Shown: one piece after another, positions 41,914 to 48,245 of the stretch
How positions within the stretch are numbered: position 1 is the stretch's first letter
Layout: every line of letters begins with the position of its first letter
NCBI GenBank assembly: GCA_002508425.1
Contig: DAKU01000170.1
Location: 1-48,245 of the forward strand
Length of the DNA stretch: 48,245 nt
From: Methanosarcinaceae archaeon UBA470
Lineage (GTDB): Archaea; Halobacteriota; Methanosarcinia; Methanosarcinales; Methanosarcinaceae
Direction of reading: 5' to 3'
Translations under genes and position numbers: made by a program
The notes under the pieces: model-generated
Told to the model about the DNA's origin: nothing
Seen by the model: the letters and a program-made list of their open reading frames with translations, nothing else
Database searches by the model: none

Positions 41914-43770
41914 TTAATTCTTACCGTCATCAACTATTTCATAGTCAGCATCTTCTACTGTATCATCGCCGGAACCCGGCTTAGTAGATGCATCTGCAGA
42001 AGCTCCTGCTCCGGATGCAGCTTCTTGCTGTGCTTTCTGATACATAGCAGCTGATACATCATAGATGGCAGTTTGGAGTTCCTCGGTCTTGGACTTGATA
42101 GCTTCAACATCATCTTTATCAAGAGCATCTTTCAGGGCAGAGATAGCACTTTCCACCTTTGACTTCTGATCTGCAGTTACAGAATCACCCGCTTCCTTGA
42201 GGGTCTTCTCTGCTGCGTTGACAAGGGATTCACCTGTGTTCTTTACCTCAACCTGCTCCTTAAGTTTGTGATCCTCCTCAGCATGGAGTTCCGCATCCTT
42301 TACCATCTTGTTGATCTCTTCATCAGACAGGCCACCTGGCTTCTGGATAGATATGGACTGTTCCTTACCAGTACCCAGATCCTTTGCCCTCACATGGAGG
42401 ATACCATTTGCATCTATGTCAAAGGTAACCTCAATCTGTGGAATTCCTCTTGGAGCAGGTGGAATGCCATCCAGTATGAAACGCCCCAGGGTCTTATTGG
42501 CAGAGGCTATACCCCTCTCACCCTGCAACACATGGATCTCCACAGATGGCTGGCTGTCGGCAGCCGTAGAGAATACCTGGCTCTTCCTCACAGGTATGGT
42601 AGTGTTGCGCTCAATGAGTGGAGTTGCTACACCCCCCAGGGTTTCAATACCGAGTGTCAGTGGTGTGACATCAAGCAGGAGCACATCGTGGACCTCTCCT
42701 CCAAGGACACCGGCCTGAATTGCTGCACCTACTGCAACGGCTTCATCTGGGTTGATGTTCTTGTATGGGTCCTTACCTGTTACTTTTTTGATAAGCTCAG
42801 TGACTGCAGGCATCCTTGTGGAACCTCCTACAAGAAGTACCCTGTCAATGTCCTTTGCTGCGAGCTTTGCATCCTTCATTGCCTGATTGACAGACACCAG
42901 AGTCTTATCAAGCAGGTCAGCAGTCATTTTCTCGAACTGTGCCCTTGTAAGGTCAATATCAATGTGCTTTGGCTGTCCGTTGGCATCTGCCGTAATGAAC
43001 GGGAGGTTGACGTTGGTGGAAGGTATACCAGAAAGCTCGATCTTTGCCTTCTCAGCTGCATCCCTCAGACGCTGCAATGCTGCCCTGTCCTTGGAGAGAT
43101 CGATACCTTCATTTTTCTTGAACTGTTCAACAAGATAATCTACTATCCTCTGATCAAAGTCATCTCCACCAAGATGAGTGTCTCCGCTGGTTGAAAGTAC
43201 CTCGAATACCCCTCCTCCAAGCTCTAGGATGGATACATCAAAGGTACCACCTCCAAGGTCGTAGATAAGGATCTTGTGATCTTCAACTTCTTTATCAAGA
43301 CCATAGGCAAGAGCTGCTGCAGTGGGCTCATTGATAATTCTCATTACTTCCAGACCTGCAATGGCGCCTGCATCTTTGGTGGCCTGTCTCTGTGCGTCAT
43401 TGAAATAAGCGGGAACTGTAATGACAGCCTGCGTAATGGTTTCTCCAAGGTATGTTTCAGCATCTTCCTTCATTTTACGCAGGATCATGGCAGATATCTC
43501 CTGCGGGGTGTAATCCTTTGCGCTGAGGGTTACCTTATATGATGCCTCTCCCATGTGCCTTTTGATAGAGTACACAGTATTATCTGCATTTGTGATCATC
43601 TGCCTCTTGGCAACCTGACCAACAAGTTTCTCACCCTTCTTGGAAAAACCTACAACAGAAGGTGTAGTTCTGCCTCCTTCCGCATTAGGGACGACAGTTG
43701 GCTCTCCACCTTCGATCACAGCCATACAGGAATTTGTGGTTCCAAGGTCAATACCCAATATCTTTGCCAT
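41914..43770 (-). CDS. dnaK: Molecular chaperone DnaK (Hsp70)
   Basis: 618-residue ATP-driven chaperone. The N-terminal ATPase domain has ILGIDLGTTNSCMAV, IIRIINEPTAAALAYGLDKE and the DLGGGTFDVSIL phosphate loop. The substrate domain has DVTPLTLGIETLGG and ERNTTIPVRKSQVFSTA, and the lid ends in an Ala/Gly-rich tail with EDADYEIVDD. The protein is of the bacterial type; archaeal Hsp70 is regarded as acquired from bacteria. It has a TATA box and leader of its own between grpE and dnaK. Confidence 0.97.
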   Translation of the reverse strand: MAKILGIDLGTTNSCMAVIEGGEPTVVPNAEGGRTTPSVVGFSKKGEKLVGQVAKRQMITNADNTVYSIKRHMGEASYKVTLSAKDYTPQEISAMILRKMKEDAETYLGETITQAVITVPAYFNDAQRQATKDAGAIAGLEVMRIINEPTAAALAYGLDKEVEDHKILIYDLGGGTFDVSILELGGGVFEVLSTSGDTHLGGDDFDQRIVDYLVEQFKKNEGIDLSKDRAALQRLRDAAEKAKIELSGIPSTNVNLPFITADANGQPKHIDIDLTRAQFEKMTADLLDKTLVSVNQAMKDAKLAAKDIDRVLLVGGSTRMPAVTELIKKVTGKDPYKNINPDEAVAVGAAIQAGVLGGEVHDVLLLDVTPLTLGIETLGGVATPLIERNTTIPVRKSQVFSTAADSQPSVEIHVLQGERGIASANKTLGRFILDGIPPAPRGIPQIEVTFDIDANGILHVRAKDLGTGKEQSISIQKPGGLSDEEINKMVKDAELHAEEDHKLKEQVEVKNTGESLVNAAEKTLKEAGDSVTADQKSKVESAISALKDALDKDDVEAIKSKTEELQTAIYDVSAAMYQKAQQEAASGAGASADASTKPGSGDDTVEDADYEIVDDGKN

Positions 43771-43783
43771 ATTATTACCTCTT

Positions 43784-43804
43784 AGATCATTATAAGATCA
43801 TTAT
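43784..43804 (-). repeat. Ten-base direct repeat in the dnaK leader
   Basis: AGATCATTAT occurs at 43784-43793 and 43795-43804, an 11-base period equal to about one helical turn, between the predicted transcription start and the ribosome site of dnaK. It may be a heat-shock regulator site or an RNA element. Confidence 0.45.
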
Positions 43805-43829
43805 GTTATAATTAAATATTTATGAGTTT

Positions 43830-43840
43830 GTTTATATAGT
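43830..43840 (-). promoter_or_regulatory. TATA box of dnaK
   Basis: The minus strand reads ACTATATAAAC, a near-ideal archaeal TATA box, about 60 bases before the dnaK ATG. It gives dnaK a promoter independent of grpE. Confidence 0.6.
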
Positions 43841-43874
43841 CGTCAAGCAACACGATACAGCTTAACTGCAACCC

Positions 43875-44447
43875 TTATTTTTCACCTGATGCTTCGGGAA
43901 GCCTTGACACAGTCACAGCGGCGGGCCTGAGCACCTTGGAATGTAAATAGAATCCAGGTCTGCATATTCCAATAATGGTGTTCTCTTCATGATCAGGATG
44001 TTCAACATGCATCATCGCCTCATGCTCGTGAGGATTGAATTCTGCACCCATACATTCCATTTTCTGAAGACCTTCTTTTTCCAAAATGGAAACAAACTGC
44101 TTGAAAACCATCTCAACACCCTTCACCACAGAACCAACATCATCTGTACCCTTTGCAGATTCCATGGCACGTTCAAAGTTATCATAAACTTCTATGAGTT
44201 CAAGAAGAAGGTTCTCTGATGCAAACTTGCGAAACTCTTCCTTTTCCCGGACCGTGCGCTTCCTGAAGTTATCAAACTCTGCGGTCAGACGTAAGAGCCT
44301 GTCCTTTAATAGTCCTATCTCTTCGTCTTTCATACAAAGTTGCTTCTCCAAAGATGGCGCGCCATTTGTGACTGACACATCATCCATCACATCATCCTCA
44401 GTAGTTTTGGGTTTCATTTCATCAACATTTCCCAATCCTTCATCCAT
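43875..44447 (-). CDS. grpE: Nucleotide exchange factor GrpE
   Basis: 190-residue dimeric cochaperone that releases ADP from DnaK. An acidic, disordered N-terminus precedes the long coiled coil (LLKDRLLRLTAEFDNFRKRTVREKEE), and a small beta domain ends in HPDHEENTIIGICRPGFYLHSKVLRPAAVTVS, the family signature. ATG at 44447 is supported by GAGG nine bases upstream. Exactly in frame and directly before this ATG lies a TAG, and before it 15 open codons starting with ATG at 44495 (MSIEDTQPNTDKRNV). A pyrrolysine readthrough extension is conceivable but not needed. Confidence 0.95.
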   Translation of the reverse strand: MDEGLGNVDEMKPKTTEDDVMDDVSVTNGAPSLEKQLCMKDEEIGLLKDRLLRLTAEFDNFRKRTVREKEEFRKFASENLLLELIEVYDNFERAMESAKGTDDVGSVVKGVEMVFKQFVSILEKEGLQKMECMGAEFNPHEHEAMMHVEHPDHEENTIIGICRPGFYLHSKVLRPAAVTVSRLPEASGEK

Positions 44448-44508
44448 CTATACATTCCTCTTGTCTGTGTTCGGTTGTGTGTCTTCAATACTCATGATTG
44501 TTTGATAT

Positions 44509-44519
44509 TCTATAAATAT
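44509..44519 (-). promoter_or_regulatory. Probable grpE TATA box
   Basis: The minus strand reads ATATTTATAGA around 44509-44519. Transcription would begin near 44487-44492, leaving a leader of about 40 bases that just excludes the upstream ATG at 44495. A weaker box further up (CTATTTAG, about 44541-44548) would include it. Confidence 0.4.
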
Positions 44520-44558
44520 GTTGTGGTCAAACGTGTCGCTAAATAGAAACCATATGGC

Positions 44559-44969
44559 TTAAAGATAGTGTTCGCGCCTCTTATGCTGCACAGCTTTTAT
44601 TATAAGCATACTTGAAATCATACATATAGCTAGAGCTGACACCATCGTTTCCCATCCGATTTCCTTGATACCGCCCTGGAAAGCGAAGGATATACCTGTG
44701 AAAAAAGCAGTCACAGCGAAGGTTACAGCAAATGAAGCTATGCCCGCACCTATAAGTGAATACAAGTGATCAGCATCTCGATTCTCAAATAATACAGAAG
44801 CTGCAATGAATATGACAGCAAAGATCAGCAAAATCACCGCAAAAGGAAGAGGTGTGGACTGTGTAGTGAGCATTGCCATAATGCCCAAGGCAACGCCTAT
44901 CATGAACAATGCCATGGAAGTAGATATTGCTATGGCCTGCGCGAATGGATTTTCAGATAATATTCCCAT
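44559..44969 (-). CDS. Uncharacterised four-helix membrane protein
   Basis: About 136 residues with four hydrophobic helices: AISTSMALFMIGVALGIMAM, FAVILLIFAVIFIAASVLF, LIGAGIASFAVTFAVTAFFT and MVSALAICMISSMLIIKAV, ending in a basic tail KRREHYL. I recognise no family. I chose the ATG at 44967-44969 because AAGGG stands at good distance; an ATG two codons earlier and a TTG at 44990 are alternatives. It lies directly upstream of grpE on the same strand (111-base gap with a promoter), so common stress expression is only a possibility. Confidence 0.7.
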   Translation of the reverse strand: MGILSENPFAQAIAISTSMALFMIGVALGIMAMLTTQSTPLPFAVILLIFAVIFIAASVLFENRDADHLYSLIGAGIASFAVTFAVTAFFTGISFAFQGGIKEIGWETMVSALAICMISSMLIIKAVQHKRREHYL

Positions 44970-45086
44970 ATTCATCCCTTGGATAGCCAAGATGTGAATG
45001 ATAGTATTTATTGATTATCGAATAATTATACTATTGTTTCTTCCTACTCGTTAGTAATAAATCTAATAAAACGATTTTCATCCTTC

Positions 45087-46004
45087 ATGAAGATACTACT
45101 TGCAGAATATGCAATGGGTACAGGCATGGGTGGCACTTTCCTTCTTGAAGGCAAGTCCATGCTCAAAACCTTTGTCAGCAGTTTCGCAAGACTTGGCCAT
45201 GAAGTCACGTATTTGACTTCAGGTACGTTGTTGCCTGCAGGAAATGCCATTACATCAACAGAAGAAAATTTCAGGACGGTCATAGAAGAAGAAGCCAAAA
45301 AAAGTGATGCTGGGCTTGTAATAGGGCCTGATAATATTTTAGCTGAACTTACTTCTTTTATTGAGGACAATACACTTAATCTGGGTTCTAAACCTGAAGC
45401 CGTTGCTTTATGTGCAGACAAAGTAAAGTGTACCGAAGCTCTCCTAAGGCACAACATAGCTGCTCCTCGCATCCTAAAAGATGAGGAAGGCATAAAATGT
45501 GTAGTAAAACCCAGATTTGGATGTGCTTCAGAAGATACGTATCTCACTTCAAACGCTAAAGTGCCTTCCGGATCCATTGCAACAGAGTTCATAAACGGAG
45601 AACATCTGAGCGTGAGTCTCATAGCGGGAGAGAAAACGTTGCCATTATGCGCTAACAAGCAGCTCATTGAATTTATGGATGTTAAAAATCCTTCTGGGCT
45701 TCGTGTTGAATATAAAGGTAATACAGTGTGTTTTTCACCGTCCTACAAAGAAGAGCTCTTCCGAACAGCCGTGGAAGCTGCGAAGATTCTAGGGTGCCGC
45801 GGCTACACTGGAGTGGACATTGTATATGATGGAATACCTTATGTAGTAGATGTGAATCCCAGACCAACCACTTCGATATATGGGATAGCTAAAGTAATGG
45901 ATGTTGAGATAGCTGATCTGCTGCTTAAGAACCTATTGGGAGGATTACCTGAGTCTGTCATGATGACTGCAGAATGCTCCTTTACAAAGGAGGATTTCAA
46001 ATGA
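45087..46004 (+). CDS. mfnD: Tyramine--L-glutamate ligase MfnD (methanofuran biosynthesis)
   Basis: ATP-grasp enzyme of 305 residues that adds glutamate to tyramine, building the tail of methanofuran, the first C1 carrier of methanogenesis. The ATP-grasp parts are ADKVKCTEALLRHNIAAPRIL, CVVKPRFGCASEDTYL (ATP-binding lysine), ATEFINGEHLSVSLI and GYTGVDIVYDGIPYVVDVNPRPTTS (metal-binding residues). Start ATG chosen from the conserved N-terminus MKILLAEYAMGTGMGG. It overlaps mfnF by 4 bases (ATGA). Confidence 0.92.
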   Translation: MKILLAEYAMGTGMGGTFLLEGKSMLKTFVSSFARLGHEVTYLTSGTLLPAGNAITSTEENFRTVIEEEAKKSDAGLVIGPDNILAELTSFIEDNTLNLGSKPEAVALCADKVKCTEALLRHNIAAPRILKDEEGIKCVVKPRFGCASEDTYLTSNAKVPSGSIATEFINGEHLSVSLIAGEKTLPLCANKQLIEFMDVKNPSGLRVEYKGNTVCFSPSYKEELFRTAVEAAKILGCRGYTGVDIVYDGIPYVVDVNPRPTTSIYGIAKVMDVEIADLLLKNLLGGLPESVMMTAECSFTKEDFK

Positions 46005-46981
46005 GATATCTTGGTATTGACATCGGAGGAGCAAATACAAAAATAGCCACTTCGGATGGAACTATTGTAGAACTCCACTATCTGCCACTATGGAAAGATA
46101 CTACTCTTCCGCAGACACTTAAAAACATAGCCAAAAGGCTCAATCCCGATATTGTCGCAGTGGTCATAACTGGTGAACTTGCCGATTGCTTTGAAGATAA
46201 GTTGCATGGACTGAAGTTTATAATGAGGGCAGTAGAAGATGCATTTAGATGCGAAGTATGCTATATCGGCACTAATGGAGATATCCACAAGCATGGCGAG
46301 GATATGAGAAACCTTGCTGCAGCAAACTGGGCAGCTTCTTCAAGATTAATCGGTGAGGAACTAGGAGATTGCATCTTCGTGGATGTGGGAAGCACTACAA
46401 CTGACATAATCCCTATAGCCAATGCAAAACATATGGCGTCAACAACAGACTTTAAAAGACTGCTTGCAAGTGAACTGATGTATATGGGTACATTGCGTAC
46501 TAATGTAGCTACACTTGTGGATAGAGTGGAACTAAAACCGGGAACATGCAGAGTTTCCTCTGAACTTTTCACCACAACGGGTGATGTTTATCTGCTGCTT
46601 GAAGATATCAGGCCGGAAACTTACACCTGTACGACTGCTGATGGAGCCGGAAAAAGCAGACTGGAAACCATGAGAAGGCTTGCAAGGCTTGTGTGTGCGG
46701 ACATGGAAGAGATATCAGAAGATGAGGTGATGGAAATTGCACGTCAGGTCAAAGAAAAACAGATAAGTCTACTCACTCAGGCAATTTCCACAGTTTCTCA
46801 GAAACATGGCATACGCAGGATAGTTGCTGCAGGTATCGGGGAATTTATGATCATCGAAGCCGCAGAAAGACTTGGGATGGAATGCATTTCTGTGGCCGAG
46901 AAGTGGGGAAAAGAGATATCCGATGTATTTCCTGCCTACGCTGCAGCCTGGCTGGTAGAAAGAAATGCGAAACTCCAATAA
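46001..46981 (+). CDS. mfnF: MfnF, APMF--tyramine-glutamate condensing enzyme (methanofuran biosynthesis)
   Basis: 326-residue member of the hydantoinase/ASKHA-like family (formerly described as a tetrahydromethanopterin-linked C1-pathway protein). It joins the activated aminomethylfuran to glutamyl-tyramine. Visible are the N-terminal phosphate loop LGIDIGGANTKIATSDG, ITGELADCF, and DCIFVDVGSTTTDIIPI. The ATG at 46001 follows a strong GGAGGA site and overlaps the mfnD stop; the frame extends further back but without support. Position between mfnD and mfnE confirms the pathway. Confidence 0.9.
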   Translation: MRYLGIDIGGANTKIATSDGTIVELHYLPLWKDTTLPQTLKNIAKRLNPDIVAVVITGELADCFEDKLHGLKFIMRAVEDAFRCEVCYIGTNGDIHKHGEDMRNLAAANWAASSRLIGEELGDCIFVDVGSTTTDIIPIANAKHMASTTDFKRLLASELMYMGTLRTNVATLVDRVELKPGTCRVSSELFTTTGDVYLLLEDIRPETYTCTTADGAGKSRLETMRRLARLVCADMEEISEDEVMEIARQVKEKQISLLTQAISTVSQKHGIRRIVAAGIGEFMIIEAAERLGMECISVAEKWGKEISDVFPAYAAAWLVERNAKLQ

Positions 46982-46993
46982 TGTGAGAATTAT

Positions 46994-47644
46994 ATGAGTA
47001 TTGCAAAAAGTCGCGTTGTTCTAAAAGTAGGGGGCAGTCTAATGGGAAATGCTCCTGAACTTCTCATTTATTTGCAGGAAAAACTAAAATCACGGCCCGT
47101 ATCTGCCCCCTCAGTGCTGATAGTACCCGGAGGCGGTGTTTTTGCAGATAGTATAAGAAACCTCCATGAAAAAGAAGGCATTAGTGATGATGCAGCCCAT
47201 TGGATGGCAATCTTAGGAATGGAACAATATGCGTATTACCTTGCCGACAAAAGCGGGATTAGAACAACGGATGATTTGAATAGGTTGACTTCTGGAATTT
47301 CTATTCTAATGCCTTATAGACTGCTACGAAGCATGGATCCTTTGCCTCATTCATGGGATGTAACATCAGACTGTATTGCTGCATGGGTGGCATCAATATT
47401 GGATGCCAGGCTAGTCAAAGTTACTGATGTGGATGGAGTACTGATCAACGGAAAGACCGTTGCAACTGTAGATGCAGCAAAACTTAAAGAGATGGGTGAA
47501 AGCTGCGTGGATAAAATGCTGCCTGAATTATTGATAAAAGATAGCAGAGATTGCAGGGTGATCAATGGAAATTATCCTGAAAGAGTGTTGGCCGCTCTTG
47601 AGGAGAAAGCTGTAAGAGGCACTCTTATCAAGGGGAATATTTAA
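46994..47644 (+). CDS. mfnE: [5-(aminomethyl)furan-3-yl]methyl phosphate kinase MfnE
   Basis: 216-residue amino-acid-kinase-fold enzyme that adds a second phosphate to the furan precursor of methanofuran, activating it for MfnF. Motifs are VVLKVGGSLMG at the N-terminus, LIVPGGGVFADSIR, and VTSDCIAAWVASILDARLVKVTDVDGVL (nucleotide-binding region). It follows mfnF by 12 bases. mfnA, mfnB and mfnC are not seen in the window. Confidence 0.9.
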   Translation: MSIAKSRVVLKVGGSLMGNAPELLIYLQEKLKSRPVSAPSVLIVPGGGVFADSIRNLHEKEGISDDAAHWMAILGMEQYAYYLADKSGIRTTDDLNRLTSGISILMPYRLLRSMDPLPHSWDVTSDCIAAWVASILDARLVKVTDVDGVLINGKTVATVDAAKLKEMGESCVDKMLPELLIKDSRDCRVINGNYPERVLAALEEKAVRGTLIKGNI

Positions 47645-47724
47645 ATCGTATACTGATTATGTACACAAATCATCTTATGCTGATAAACATAGTATTTATT
47701 TCTATTTAATGAAGGAGAATTTGA

Positions 47725-47892
47725 ATGGTAAACAAGGTAGCAAACTGTACTTCATGCGGTATTAACTTAGAGGAACGTGGTTTTGCCCGGTTCCCATGCC
47801 CAGTATGCGGTGCAGAAATAGGAAGATGCGTGAGCTGCAGACAGCAGAGCAACCCTTACACCTGCCCAAAATGTGGTTTCGTAGGTCCATGA
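47725..47892 (+). CDS. Small zinc-ribbon protein, 55 residues (HVO_2753-like)
   Basis: Microprotein with four cysteine pairs: CTSCG, CPVCG, CVSC and CPKCG, forming two zinc ribbons, and beginning MVNKVANCTSCGINLEER. It belongs to a family widely conserved in archaea next to the gene for elongation factor 1-beta; the haloarchaeal relative is a small protein linked to swarming or biofilm formation. Its 55 codons are preceded by GAAGGAGAA. Nine bases separate it from aEF-1beta, so they form one unit, and a link to translation is likely but unproven. Confidence 0.9.
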   Translation: MVNKVANCTSCGINLEERGFARFPCPVCGAEIGRCVSCRQQSNPYTCPKCGFVGP

Positions 47893-47901
47893 GGTGTAAT
47901 A

Positions 47902-48171
47902 ATGGGTGATGTAGCAGCAACAATGAAGATAATGCCAGAAAGTGTGGAAACTGATCTGGACGACCTCAAAAGCAAACTTGAAGCCGTAATCCCTGAGGGA
48001 GCAAGCTTATTTGGTTCTAAGATAGAACCTGTTGCATTTGGTCTTAAAGCACTTGTCATGGTTATAATGGTAGGAGACATCGAGGGAGGCACAGAGCAGG
48101 TAGAAACTGCCTTTGCTGCTGTTCCTGGTGTCGAAAGCGTACAGGTTACAGAAGTGGGCAGACCACTCTAA
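47902..48171 (+). CDS. ef1b: Translation elongation factor aEF-1beta
   Basis: 89-residue archaeal guanine nucleotide exchange factor for EF-1alpha, the counterpart of eukaryotic eEF1B and functional replacement for bacterial EF-Ts. It begins MGDVAATMKIMPESVETDLD and has PVAFGLKALVMVIMVGDIEGG, the family core, and a C-terminus VTEVGRPL. Length is standard. The ATG follows GAGGTG. A T-rich tract after the stop (48178-48200) probably ends the transcript. Confidence 0.97.
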   Translation: MGDVAATMKIMPESVETDLDDLKSKLEAVIPEGASLFGSKIEPVAFGLKALVMVIMVGDIEGGTEQVETAFAAVPGVESVQVTEVGRPL

Positions 48172-48175
48172 AACC

Positions 48176-48200
48176 TTTCTTTTTTTATTATTCTGTTTTT
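48176..48200 (+). terminator. T-rich transcript end after aEF-1beta
   Basis: A run of mostly T (CTTTCTTTTTTTATTATTCT) follows the aEF-1beta stop immediately and precedes the tRNA-Ala. T-rich ends without a hairpin are the common archaeal terminator type. Confidence 0.5.
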
Positions 48201-48201
48201 C

Positions 48202-48245
48202 GGGCTCGTAGATCAGGGGAAGATCGTTACGTTCGCAACGTAAAG
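48202..48245 (+). tRNA. tRNA-Ala (anticodon CGC), 3' part beyond the window
   Basis: The 5' acceptor strand GGGCTCG, D-arm GATC/GATC and anticodon stem TTACG/CGTAA with loop TTCGCAA are visible. The anticodon is CGC, read for GCG alanine codons. The T-arm and 3' end lie beyond the window edge. Confidence 0.8.

Noticed and set aside
42268..43194. A 308-codon plus-strand frame inside dnaK
   Set aside because: It is opposite to a highly conserved DnaK; its Cys/Trp-rich composition and lack of a ribosome site mark it as a shadow.
45044..45667. A 207-codon minus-strand frame over mfnD
   Set aside because: mfnD carries clear ATP-grasp motifs and sits in an ordered operon, so this frame is a shadow.
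1..48245. CRISPR arrays, insertion sequences or prophage genes
   Set aside because: No regularly spaced repeats, transposase or integrase frames or phage structural genes were found on either strand; the direct repeats found are single pairs.

Overview
The window is a chromosomal segment of a methanogenic archaeon of the Methanosarcinales, probably a methylotrophic member of the Methanosarcinaceae. The main evidence is a complete 13-gene fpo operon for the membrane-bound F420H2 dehydrogenase (the complex that reduces methanophenazine). F420 biosynthesis genes (cofC, two cofH, cofG) lie beside it, and a methanofuran biosynthesis operon (mfnD-mfnF-mfnE) lies near the right end. Other archaeal markers are aEF-1beta, Tsr3, an intron-containing tRNA, TATA-type promoters and ribosome binding sites of the AGGTGATC type. 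Amber stops are rare: I count 2 TAG among 53 complete genes, as expected if the lineage uses TAG for pyrrolysine.

Layout. 1-6211 (minus): geranylgeranyl reductase (cut by the window edge) with its ferredoxin, cofC, two tandem cofH, cofG, and a CrtI-like flavoprotein with a 53-residue ferredoxin. 6388-7904 (plus): Lrp/AsnC regulator and two poorly characterised proteins. 8195-18419 (plus): fpoABCDHIJ(N)J(C)KLMNO, ending at a strong hairpin terminator. 18479-23981 (minus): GntP-type permease, cytochrome bd oxidase cydAB, and a Fur-type regulator/peroxiredoxin/ferritin-like operon, which together form an oxygen-defence island. 24299-26118: exonuclease III, a LOG-family protein and Tsr3. 26244-30895 (plus): MinD-like ATPase, secretion ATPase and two GspF/TadC-type membrane proteins. 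30888-32302 (minus): two-subunit class I fumarase. 32672-32753 (minus): tRNA-Leu. 32904-39693 (plus): PAS histidine kinase, site-2-type protease, K+ channel, TrkA-like protein and TSUP permease. 39756-39845: intron-containing tRNA-Arg. 39847-44969 (minus): sfsA, the dnaJ/dnaK/grpE chaperone genes and a membrane protein. 45087-48171 (plus): mfnD-mfnF-mfnE, a zinc-ribbon microprotein and aEF-1beta. A tRNA-Ala begins at 48202 and runs off the end.

How the genes fit together. The left third makes coenzyme F420, saturated isoprenoid lipids and the enzyme complex that oxidises F420H2, so cofactor and user are side by side. The cyd and fur-prx-ferritin block handles oxygen, peroxide and iron. The chaperone block is of bacterial type. 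No insertion sequence, prophage or CRISPR array was seen. The most interesting leads are the flavoprotein-ferredoxin pair beside fpo, the repeats upstream of fpoA, the 16-nt tRNA-Arg intron, the amber codon in frame with and directly before grpE, and the secretion-type locus without a visible pilin.
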